Shown here: positions 51,608-59,943 of the stretch, piece by piece
How positions within the stretch are numbered: the first letter of the stretch is position 1
How the letters are laid out: the number at the start of each line of letters is the position of its first letter
Origin: CAWHYG01 sp963833505
Lineage (GTDB): Bacteria; Eisenbacteria; RBG-16-71-46; CAIMUX01
Length of the DNA stretch: 64,000 nt
NCBI GenBank assembly: GCA_963833505.1
Contig: CAWHYG010000015.1
Span: 124,001 to 188,000, forward strand
Reading direction: 5' to 3'
Notes under the pieces: model-generated
The model's database searches: none
The model's input: the letters and a program-made list of their open reading frames with translations, nothing else
What the model was told of the DNA's origin: nothing
Made by a program: the position numbers and the translations under genes

Positions 51608-53267
51608 ATGTCCGGCGCACTCTCCACTCTTCGCGGGGCCGTCTTCCGCGCCCTCATCCTTGGCGGGCTTCTCCTGGGCGCGGCCTGCGACCGGGAAACG
51701 ACCTCCTGTCCCGAATGTCCTCTGGTTCCGTTGGAAGGGCGCGTCCTGGCCGGCGGGAAGCCTCTGGCCGCATCGGTTCGGGCGACAGAGGTGACCAGCG
51801 GAAACCGAACGCAAACGGTCACCGATTCCATCGGTGGGTATCGGATGGACGTCGCGCCGGGCGAGTACTTCCTGACCGGGATGTCCGATTCCCTGGGCTT
51901 GCACTTCGGCCGCGGGCGGGACGGCGTGACGGTGCCGGCAGGGGAAGCCGTGGCGTTCCAGGTCGGCTCCGCGGGAAATCCCGCCGGTCCATATGACGTT
52001 CGGTTCGGCCTGCTCGATGTCTCACTGCGGACTCCCCCGGACCTCGACAGCACGCAGGTCGCCTTCCGCGCGATAGGGCAGGGAACGTTCGCCTTCAGCG
52101 AGCTGAAGCCGCAGTCCCAGGCCTTCCAAATCCGGCTTCCGGCTTTTCCCGGCCTGCCCTTCCGCCTGTCCTTGTACTTTGATGACAGGGCGCTCTGGCT
52201 GCCTCCGGCGCTGCAAGAGGATCAGGCCCAGGTCTTCACGATCCCGGCCGACAGCGTGGTCCAGTTCGCCACCGCGCTGCCTGCGCCCGCGCGCCTGGCC
52301 GGCACCATCACCGGGAGCTGGCAGAGGATGGGCCTGACACCGCTGGTTGCGCCGCGGGTCGAGGCCTGCCTCGCGGATTCCAGCGTCCTCACCGGAACCG
52401 CGGTGGCGGCGGACGGATCGTTCTCGATGTCCTGCTATGTCCCGGAGATGGTGAAGGTCCGGGTGACGATCGCGGGAGTCCTCCGATGGATCGGAGGCCG
52501 GAGCTTTCGGGAAGCAACGCCGGAGTCGCTCCGACTCGGGCAGACGACCACCGTGTCCGTGGTCGAGAACGGCATCCTCTGCCACTTCGATCCGGCCGGA
52601 ATCATCCCCCTGGCTCCGACGATCGCGCTGGTCGACGGCTCCGGAAACACGCTGTTGTCCGACACATGGACCCAAGGCGGCCTTTCCGCGCCGATCCCCA
52701 ATCTGGATCCGGGGACGTACTACCTGAACATCCGCCCGACGGCTTTCGGCAGCGAAGCCTGGCTCTCGCAGTGGTTCGACGGCCGGGATTCGTTGCGTGT
52801 TGCCACTCCGATCGTGGTGCAACCCGGAGGCGAGGTCACCGAGATCCGGCTTCACCTCGTCCGTGGGGCGACGCTCGAGGGGATCTACCTGCCGCGGCGC
52901 GGCCTCCCCGGCGGCGGTCGGATCATCGTCGCGCCGGCCGGGGATCAAGCCGCCGAACAACCGGCCTCCTATGCGAGAGAGGTCACCGGAGGCTTCGAGA
53001 TTCTCGGCGTGCCGGACGGGCCCTATCGGCTTGGGGCCGTGCCTCTGGACACCGTCAACGTCCCCATCATTCTGGTATCCCGGCACGGCCGACTGGGACT
53101 CGGCCGCCGTGATTTCCGTTCAGAACCATCTGGACATCGACCATCTGGATTGGTCCGACCACGCGCCGCCGGCGTCGGCCGAACCGATGGGGACCCCCGA
53201 CCCTGTTGCGGGCCGACGGCAGACCACACGCAAGTTCACGAAACGCGCGGCCGGAGCGGTGCGATGA
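51608..53267 (+). pseudogene. Large lipoprotein A with carboxypeptidase-regulatory-like domains (frameshifted)
   Basis: It begins ATG 51608 with lipobox LGGLLLGAAC, then CPECPLVPLEGRVLAGGKPL, a carboxypeptidase-regulatory-like beta module (GGYRMDVAPGEYFLTG), and further beta-sandwich modules. Near 53062-53065 (CCCC) the frame changes. Deleting one C restores NVPSFWYPGTADWDSAAVIS, which matches the end of the paralogue downstream (WAPGTADWDSAAVFSI), and the gene then ends at 53267. As read, the frame instead runs on into lipoprotein B, giving an artificial fusion of over 1100 residues. This is either a homopolymer sequence error or a very recent mutation. Confidence 0.75.
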
Positions 53268-53269
53268 CC

Positions 53270-53413
53270 CCGAACGCCGGATGTGGGGCGATCCCAGGCC
53301 GGAGCTACGCGGTCGTCCCGAATGCCGGATGTGAAGCCATTCCAGGCCGGAGCTACGCGATGGCCCCGAATGCCGGATGTGAGGCGATCCTCGGCCGGAG
53401 CGGCGCAGTGCCC
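53270..53413. repeat. 48-bp tandem repeat between lipoproteins A and B
   Basis: Three units of 48 bp at 53270, 53318 and 53366, each beginning CCGAAYGCCGGATGTG. The third unit holds the GTG chosen as start for lipoprotein B. Read in the B frame it encodes NAGCEAIPGRSYA-type repeats ahead of the signal peptide. Confidence 0.9.
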
Positions 53414-54997
53414 CACGAGGGTATCGCCTCCGGTCGGATCCCTGGCCGGACGCGCCTCCGACAACACCTGTGCCTCGCCGCGATCGGAGCCTCGATCCTC
53501 ATCGCCGCGAGCTGCTCCAAGGAAAACCACGTCTACTGCCCCGACGGAGTCATCCAAGGATGGGTCTCGGGCCCGAGCGGGCCGATCGCCTCGCAAGTGG
53601 CGGCTGAGTCCGGAGTGACGCGCATCGCCGCGCCGGTGGACTCCTTGGGCTACTACTCGCTGGCCCTGCCGCCGGGGGAATATCGGCTGTCCGTCGAGTC
53701 GGGCCAGACGCTCCGGACGACATGGTATTACAGCCGCCACGGGCTCGTACCGGATCCGACGGCGGCCGACCCGATCGAGGTCGCGGCCAACCACGTCACC
53801 GAACCGATCGACTTTGCCTTCGGATCTCTCACGCTGGACTTTGTCCTACCGGCCATCGGCGAGGACCGCTACTTCTGGGCCCAGGTCTTCCCGGCGCACG
53901 CCGGCGCGAACGGCTTTCCCTACCTGGCAGCGGACACGTTGGGCCAGGGCGGGCAGGCGACCCTCCCGTTGCCGCCTCTTCCCGGAGGGTCCTACAAGAT
54001 CCGCCTCCACCTCTTCAGCAACGACGCCATGTGGTTGCCTGCCGTCGATGACAGCGCCTCGGCTGAGCGGATCGACATCAATCCTCTCGAAGCCGCCGCC
54101 CGCACGGTGGATCTCCGCTTCGGGCTGGGCCGGCTCGCCGGACGGATCCGGGGCGCCTGGCAGAACTTCAATTTCGGCCCTCCGACCCTGGAGGTGTTCG
54201 CGCCGGACTCCCTCTTTCTCACCGCCGTCACAGCCGGCGCCGACGGCGGGTTCGATTTCCTGGTGTTTCACCCCGGTCCGCTCAAACTCCGGATGGCGGC
54301 GTCCGATCGGGCTCCAGAGCGCTGGCTCGGAGGAGACAACTTCCGCGAGGCGACAACTTATACAGTGCCTCCGGGGGGCGAGCTGACCGGCCTCGATGTC
54401 GAGGACGGTGGATTGGACCTGTCCTTGAACGGGCTCGATCCCGTCGACTACCACACGGTGCACCTGACCCTGGTGGACGCAAGCGGGCGCGCCTTCGGTT
54501 CGCTGCAAAGCGCCGTCCAGGACGGACACTTCCGCGTCTCCGGCCTCGCGCCCGGCCCGGTGCGGCTCCGCCTCGACGCCTTCCGATTCTCCGAGAACTG
54601 GATCCCCCAGTGGTTCGACGGCGCCGGCGGGCTGGAGGACGCGACGCCGGTGTCCATCCCATCCGGGAGCATCGCGCCGGTCACGGTGACGCTTGTGACC
54701 GGCGGGGAGATCTCGGGGACCGTGATCCCGAGCGACGGAAGCTGGGCCGCCTACTACCTCATGGCCGTGACGCCCGCCGCGCTCCGCGATTCCCTGTGGC
54801 TCGCGCCCGACGCCGACCTCGCCGGCCGGTTCCGGCTCCGCGGCCTGCCCGACGGCGACTACAAGATCGGAACCCAACGATCGTATCCCCAGGGGGCGTG
54901 GATCTGGGCGCCGGGGACGGCGGATTGGGATTCCGCGGCGGTGTTCTCCATTCGCGGCCATTCCACCGTGACCAGGGCGGTCATCGCGATTCCCTGA
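53408..54997 (+). CDS. Large lipoprotein B, paralogue of A
   Basis: This protein of about 529 residues starts at GTG 53408 (GGAG 8 nt upstream); ATG 53264, overlapping the stop of A, is an alternative. Its lipobox is SILIAASC. The modules parallel A: VYCPDGVIQGWVSGPSGPIAS, a regulatory-like beta module (LGYYSLALPPGEYRLSVESG), RLAGRIRGAWQNFNFG, a second set after residue 300 and the WFDGAGGLEDATPVSI strand. The C-terminus reads WAPGTADWDSAAVFSIRGHS. It is an envelope-facing, likely beta-sandwich-rich surface lipoprotein with unknown ligand. A and B arose by tandem duplication. Confidence 0.82.
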   Translation: MPHEGIASGRIPGRTRLRQHLCLAAIGASILIAASCSKENHVYCPDGVIQGWVSGPSGPIASQVAAESGVTRIAAPVDSLGYYSLALPPGEYRLSVESGQTLRTTWYYSRHGLVPDPTAADPIEVAANHVTEPIDFAFGSLTLDFVLPAIGEDRYFWAQVFPAHAGANGFPYLAADTLGQGGQATLPLPPLPGGSYKIRLHLFSNDAMWLPAVDDSASAERIDINPLEAAARTVDLRFGLGRLAGRIRGAWQNFNFGPPTLEVFAPDSLFLTAVTAGADGGFDFLVFHPGPLKLRMAASDRAPERWLGGDNFREATTYTVPPGGELTGLDVEDGGLDLSLNGLDPVDYHTVHLTLVDASGRAFGSLQSAVQDGHFRVSGLAPGPVRLRLDAFRFSENWIPQWFDGAGGLEDATPVSIPSGSIAPVTVTLVTGGEISGTVIPSDGSWAAYYLMAVTPAALRDSLWLAPDADLAGRFRLRGLPDGDYKIGTQRSYPQGAWIWAPGTADWDSAAVFSIRGHSTVTRAVIAIP

Positions 54998-55283
54998 CCT
55001 GGCAACGCGCCGACCCCTGCACCGCCCAGATCATCGAGAGCGACGGCGATCCAGAACGGCAGCTCGCGCTACCCAGAGCCACGGTTCCCGGTTGCCCCAC
55101 TCCACGGCCCAGTTGAAACCGATTCCGCCGCGAGGTTCGCGCGATGCTTCGGCCATGCTAAGCTGTCCGAATGCGATCAAGGAACAATGGACAATCCGAA
55201 TCGAACGCGCGAAGGACCCGCCGGGATCTGAGACTCGGCGGAAGCCTCGTCGCGCGCGCCATCCTCTGACCTCGAGACCCGAC

Positions 55284-56525
55284 ATGGAGAATCAGCCGAC
55301 TCTCGCATCCACGACCTCCGGGGCCCGCGGGCTGCGCCTCAAGGCCCTGTACCGGCAGCTCGAAACGGCGCTGGACGACATTGAGCGGACAAAACACACT
55401 TCGGACGTCTTCTCCGAAATCCTGGCCATGCTGGTCAGCCAGTTCCGCGATCAGCTCGGATTCGAGAAGGGTCGATGCTATCAGCGGGATGGGGAGGATT
55501 TCGTTCTCTACGATGTCTATCCCGACCGGAGCCAGGCGCCCATCGGCTACCGCGTGCCGCGCGACTATCTGCCGCACCAGCGGATCCTGACCGACGGGCT
55601 CGTCATCATGCGACCCGACGATCCGGCGTTCGACCCGGCGATCGAAGGCGTGATCGGGGTCAACTCCACCTTTGCGGCGATCGCGGTCGGGCCGGGAAAC
55701 ACGCATATCCTGTCGTTCTCCGTCCGCGGCGAGATCCGCGAGGAACAGATCCTCTATTCCCTCACGGCCATCCGGCACGTGATCAACCTCAAGCTCGCCC
55801 AGCAGAAGCTGGCCGGCATGCTGGAAGAGTCGAAGGTCATCCAGGAGAGTCTGCTGCCGGCCGCTCCGCCGGTGTTCGCCGGCTACGACGTCTTCGGCCG
55901 GTCGATTCCGACCGAGGTCGTCGGCGGGGACCTCTTCGACTACCTCCGCCTCTCGGACAAGCTTCTTGGAATCGCGATCGGGGACGTCTCCGGCCACGGA
56001 CTGCCGGCTGCGCTCCTCGCCCGGGACGTGATCACGGGGCTTCGGGTCGGGATGGACGAGGACCTCAAGGTCGCGCGCGTCATCGAAAGGCTCAACCGGG
56101 TCATTCATCGCGCCATGCTGTCCAGCCGTTTCGTCTCGCTCTTCTATGGGGAGTTCGGCCACGACGGCAGCCTGACCTTCTGCAACGCGGGCCACAATCC
56201 GCCCCTGCTCTACCGCGGGGACTCCTTCCAGGAGCTGGATCGCGGCGGCCTGGTCCTCGGCCCGGATCCGGAGGCGGACTACGAGGCCGGCCATATCCAT
56301 CTGGAAAGCGGCGACACGCTGTGCATGTACACCGACGGCATCATCGAACGGACCGATCCTCGCGGTCGTTTCTTCGGTCTGGAGCGGCTTCACCGATGGC
56401 TCCGGTCGCTCCGCGGGAATCAAGCCAAGGAAACCGTCCAGGCGATCCTGGACGCGGTCGAGGCGCACGCCGAGGGCTCGCCTCAAACGGATGACATGAC
56501 CGTGGTGGTGGTGCGGAGGCTCTGA
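55284..56525 (+). CDS. SpoIIE/PP2C-type phosphatase with N-terminal sensor domain
   Basis: This 413-residue protein has an N-terminal GAF-like domain (about 30-185: SDVFSEILAMLVSQFRDQLGFEKGRCYQ) and a short coiled linker (LKLAQQKLAGMLEESKVIQESLLP). The C-terminal phosphatase domain has VVGGDLFDY, IGDVSGHGLPAAL, CNAGHNPPLLYR and QTDDMTVVVV, with the metal-binding Asp residues. Such enzymes dephosphorylate anti-anti-sigma partners, but none is adjacent. ATG 55284 has no strong RBS. Its 3' end overlaps the kinase gene on the other strand by 43 bp. Confidence 0.88.
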   Translation: MENQPTLASTTSGARGLRLKALYRQLETALDDIERTKHTSDVFSEILAMLVSQFRDQLGFEKGRCYQRDGEDFVLYDVYPDRSQAPIGYRVPRDYLPHQRILTDGLVIMRPDDPAFDPAIEGVIGVNSTFAAIAVGPGNTHILSFSVRGEIREEQILYSLTAIRHVINLKLAQQKLAGMLEESKVIQESLLPAAPPVFAGYDVFGRSIPTEVVGGDLFDYLRLSDKLLGIAIGDVSGHGLPAALLARDVITGLRVGMDEDLKVARVIERLNRVIHRAMLSSRFVSLFYGEFGHDGSLTFCNAGHNPPLLYRGDSFQELDRGGLVLGPDPEADYEAGHIHLESGDTLCMYTDGIIERTDPRGRFFGLERLHRWLRSLRGNQAKETVQAILDAVEAHAEGSPQTDDMTVVVVRRL

Positions 56526-58393
56526 GCCCCCCATCGTTCAAGGAGACCAATCAGCGCGTCCGGCGCGATCGGCTTCGACAGGTAGTCGTCCATGCCGGCA
56601 TCCAGGCAGCGCTCGCGGTCGCCCGCCATCGCGTACGCGGTCATGGCCACCACCGGCACGCGCGTGCCGGGCGGCTCGCGGCGCCGAATCTCGCGGGTGG
56701 CCTCTAACCCGTCCATTTCCGGCATCTGAACGTCCATCAGAATGACGTCGTAGCCGCCCGCCCCAGCCATCGTCACCGCCTCGCGGCCGTTCGACGCGAG
56801 CGAAACCTGATGACCGCACCGCGTCAGGATGGCCGTCGCGACCTTTTGATTGACCACCTCATCCTCGACCAAGAGAACGCGGAGCGGACGCGCGGTCCCG
56901 CGAACGACCTGCCGCCCGGAGTGCGAGGGCCGCGGACGAGCCGCCGCCTCGGCCTCGCCGAACGTCCTCCGGATGACCTGGAGCAAATCGGACTGCTTGA
57001 CCGGTTTCTGCAGGTAGGCGCTGATCGCGAGCTGGTGGCTCCGGGTCGTTTCTTCGCGCCCCATCGACGTGAGCAGGAGAGCCGGGATGCCCTGATGACG
57101 CGGGTTCGCCCGCATAAGCTCGATGAGTTGGAACCCGTCAATGCCGGGCATGTTTCCGTCAGTGATGACGATCTGGAAAGGCGCGCCGGCGCCATCCGCC
57201 CGCTGGAGCTCACGCAGCGCGGACATCCCATCGGCCACCGCGGTCGGAATCATGCCCCAGCCGTCCAGCATCTCGACCAGGATGCGCCGGTTCGTCTCGT
57301 TGTCATCGACGACGAGCGCCGGGCGGCCGCTGAGAGCGCTCACCTCCACCGCGGCGGAAGATCTGGGAGCCGCCTCCGCGATCCCGCAGTCGATGCCGAA
57401 ACGGAACGTGCTTCCCAGACCGGGAGCGCTCTCCACCGAGAGGCTCCCTCCCATGGCCTCGACCAGCCGCGAAGAGATGGACAGCCCCAGCCCGGTGCCG
57501 CCGTACTTGCGCGTGGTCGATCCGTCCGCCTGCACGAACGCCTGGAAGATCTGCGACTTCAGTTCCGGCGAGATGCCGATCCCCTGGTCGCGGACCGCAA
57601 ACTGAAGTTTCGCCTTCTTCCCGGCTTCCGATCCGTTCTCGACCAGGACGACGATGTCCCCGGTCTCGGAGAACTTGACCGCGTTGCCCACGAGATTCAG
57701 CAGGATCTGCCGGAGGCGGCAGGGATCCCCGATCAGCGCATCCGGGACGTCCGGTCGGACCTCGCAGACCAGCTCGAGCCCCTTGGCGCTGGCGCGCGGG
57801 ACCAGGGTCCTCAAGGCCTCGCTCAGGCAATCGCGCAGACTGAATCCGATCGACTCCAGCTCGAGATGGCCCGCCTCGATCTTGGAGAAGTCGAGGATGT
57901 CGTTGATCAGATCGAGCAGGGCGTTGGCCGAGGCGCGGACGCATTCGAGGCAGTCGCGCTGAAACGCGGTCAGTTCCGTGTCCAGGGCGAGTTCGGTCAT
58001 GCCGATGACCCCGTTCATCGGCGTGCGGATCTCGTGGCTCATGGTGGCAAGAAACGCGCTCTTGGCCCGGTTGGCGCGAACCGCTTCCTCGCGGGCGCGC
58101 AGCGCATCGTCGCGTGACACCTCCAGATCCCGTTCCGCCCGCAGGCGGTCGGCGATCTCGCGGCGAAGCGCCTCGTTGGCGTCCTCCAGCGCGGTCGTCC
58201 GCTGCTTGATCTCCTGTTCCAGGAGGATGCTGCGCTCGAACAGGTGGTAGGAGCTTCCGACGGCGCCCAGGCTGCGCTCGACGCGCTCCATCAGCGTGCG
58301 TTTCACCTTCTCGGCCTGGCCGAGCTTCTTCTGCAGACGCTGGATTTCGGATTCCAGCTCTGCCACGCGGGCGTCTTCCCGCTGGCGTTCCAC
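56483..58393 (-). CDS. Hybrid histidine kinase coiled coil-HisKA-HATPase-REC-REC
   Basis: This 636-residue soluble kinase starts at GTG 58393, set by GAGGGGG 7 nt upstream. A long coiled coil (about residues 5-110: VAELESEIQRLQKKLGQAEK...IADRLRAERDLEVSRDD) replaces a sensor domain. HisKA is MSHEIRTPMNGVIGMTEL, HATPase has NLVGNAVKFSETGD and GTGLGLSIS. The first receiver is complete (IVITDGNMPGIDGFQ) and the second is complete (VILMDVQMPEMDGLE). It follows the FIST gene by 76 bp on the same strand, so the FIST protein is the likely sensor, as in NosP/NahK systems. Confidence 0.92.
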   Translation of the reverse strand: MERQREDARVAELESEIQRLQKKLGQAEKVKRTLMERVERSLGAVGSSYHLFERSILLEQEIKQRTTALEDANEALRREIADRLRAERDLEVSRDDALRAREEAVRANRAKSAFLATMSHEIRTPMNGVIGMTELALDTELTAFQRDCLECVRASANALLDLINDILDFSKIEAGHLELESIGFSLRDCLSEALRTLVPRASAKGLELVCEVRPDVPDALIGDPCRLRQILLNLVGNAVKFSETGDIVVLVENGSEAGKKAKLQFAVRDQGIGISPELKSQIFQAFVQADGSTTRKYGGTGLGLSISSRLVEAMGGSLSVESAPGLGSTFRFGIDCGIAEAAPRSSAAVEVSALSGRPALVVDDNETNRRILVEMLDGWGMIPTAVADGMSALRELQRADGAGAPFQIVITDGNMPGIDGFQLIELMRANPRHQGIPALLLTSMGREETTRSHQLAISAYLQKPVKQSDLLQVIRRTFGEAEAAARPRPSHSGRQVVRGTARPLRVLLVEDEVVNQKVATAILTRCGHQVSLASNGREAVTMAGAGGYDVILMDVQMPEMDGLEATREIRRREPPGTRVPVVAMTAYAMAGDRERCLDAGMDDYLSKPIAPDALIGLLERWGAQSLRTTTTVMSSV

Positions 58394-58469
58394 CGTTGCC
58401 CCCTCGTTCACGTCGTTCGGCGCCCGCCTGTGGAGCGGGCGCCGGCGTTGGATCGAGCTTGCTGCCGGG

Positions 58470-59606
58470 TTATGGGGACCCGCGACCGATGGCGACACCG
58501 GTCAGGGTCTGATTGACGTGGATGGAGTTGTACTGCTCTCCATAGGTGCTGAAACCGATGAAGGGGTGGCGTTGGAGAAGCGCCTCCACCTCGCCGGTCA
58601 AGCCTTTGGACTGCACCTCCAGGCGGCGGAGAATGCAGTCGCATCCGATGATGAGACCGATGGACCCGAGCTCGCGTTCGAGCCGGGAAAGCTGATCCTG
58701 GAGGTTCTCCACCAGGCTGTGCCCCTCGGCCAGGGTGAGGACGAGGCCGCTGTCGATGGCACAGAAGAAGCGCAGACTGCCATCCGGCTCCACCCGCTGG
58801 ATGGCGCGGACGAAGTACTCATTCCCCAACTGGAGAATGACCGGATGGGTCGAGAACACGGAAGGCCCAAGCTCCGACACGGGGATCCCGAGGATCCCGG
58901 CGTAGGCCTCGGCGGCGGGCTCGCCGTCGATCTCGAGCACGCGGCGATGTTCCGGATCGGCCTCGGTGATGACCATCTTCCGGCCGGTGGGACGGAAGTG
59001 CTGCGTCTTGAAGGTGCGAAAGGGCAGCGAGGTCGTCACGAGGCAGAGGACCGCGGCGTCTTGTTCGAACCGGCCCTCGGCGAAGACGTGGGTGGTTTCG
59101 AACCGCAGATCATCCCCGGCCGACCCTCCGACGATGGGAAGGCCCTTCAGGGTTGAATGAAGGGTTGCGATGGTCTTCTCTTCCGCCTGGGACAGTCCGT
59201 CGAGCAGAATCAGGCCGAAGGAAGGTTTCGGAGTTTGGATCCCCCCCTCTTCTCCAAGGAGCTCGCGGCCGAGGGCCTCGGCGCGGTCTCCGGTCAGGGC
59301 ATGAAGGTCGGAGATCATCCGCACCCGCGCTGTGATGTCGCCGCCGGAGAGGGTCACACCAACGATGCCGCCCTCCTGCACCCCGCCGGCCGAGGACAGC
59401 TCCCCCGCCGACGTGCAGCCCAGGAGGGGACATTCGAATCGCGCGTTGAGCGCGGTGGCCAGTCGGTCGAGGTCGTAGCGCGACGAGCAGAAGAACACGC
59501 CGAGCCCGGCTCCCGGCTGATCGATGGCAGCAGCGAGCTCGCGGACGGCGCGGTCTTCGTCCGTTTCCCGCGACAGGCCCAGCTTGACCACAAGTTCCCC
59601 CTGCAT
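58470..59606 (-). CDS. FIST domain sensor protein (NosP-like)
   Basis: This 378-residue protein starts at ATG 59606 with RBS AAGGAGG. It has FIST N (about 20-220: FFCSSRYDLDRLATALNARFECPLLGCTSAGELSSAGG...GLPIVGGSAGDD) and FIST C (about 225-375: EAYAGILGIPVSELG...SLVENLQDQL...GLIIGCDCILRRLE, FIGFSTYGEQYNSIHVNQTLTG). The FIST family includes NosP, a heme-based nitric-oxide sensor encoded beside histidine kinases and controlling them. Genes in this order with a cytosolic kinase support that role, but heme binding cannot be judged from sequence alone. Confidence 0.92.
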   Translation of the reverse strand: MQGELVVKLGLSRETDEDRAVRELAAAIDQPGAGLGVFFCSSRYDLDRLATALNARFECPLLGCTSAGELSSAGGVQEGGIVGVTLSGGDITARVRMISDLHALTGDRAEALGRELLGEEGGIQTPKPSFGLILLDGLSQAEEKTIATLHSTLKGLPIVGGSAGDDLRFETTHVFAEGRFEQDAAVLCLVTTSLPFRTFKTQHFRPTGRKMVITEADPEHRRVLEIDGEPAAEAYAGILGIPVSELGPSVFSTHPVILQLGNEYFVRAIQRVEPDGSLRFFCAIDSGLVLTLAEGHSLVENLQDQLSRLERELGSIGLIIGCDCILRRLEVQSKGLTGEVEALLQRHPFIGFSTYGEQYNSIHVNQTLTGVAIGRGSP

Positions 59607-59843
59607 TGCGGCCTCCTTCCAGCGGGGCCCTTTGTGCGGCAGCCATGTCCCGAACCCTGGCAACGGCGGGAAAGCTGAAGACCCTGCTAATGAGTTCTCG
59701 TCCGATCGCCCGCCTTCCTTCAGCTCGGTCGTGGCTTTGCGCATCGCCACGACGGCTGGAAAGAACCGGACGCCCTGATAGACCACGGTCCGAAGCGGAA
59801 ACGCCGGAAAACGTCACCGCGACCGATCATTCGATCGGCGCCC
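59607..59843. other. Intergenic region FIST / metalloprotease
   Basis: Divergent spacer with no gene recognised. The promoter of the metalloprotease lies at its right end. Confidence 0.35.
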
Positions 59844-59873
59844 TCGACCAACCCGCCTCACTTCGCGTATAAT
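59844..59873 (+). promoter_or_regulatory. Sigma70-type promoter of metalloprotease gene
   Basis: TCGACC (59844-59849), 18-bp spacer and a perfect TATAAT (59868-59873). The leader is about 64 nt before ATG 59944. Confidence 0.65.
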
Positions 59874-59943
59874 CAGGCGAAGACTTGCGGGCGCCTTCGC
59901 GCATTCCGCGTCCTTGGCCATCGACATCCGGAAGGAGTCCCCC

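Noticed and set aside
53270..53413. CRISPR-like array
   Set aside because: Units are contiguous 48-bp direct repeats with no unique spacers and no cas genes; the same holds for the 38-bp array at 39405.
51467..54997. Single giant lipoprotein of 1176 residues
   Set aside because: It contains two lipoboxes and two paralogous halves, and a one-base change at a CCCC run explains the fusion better.
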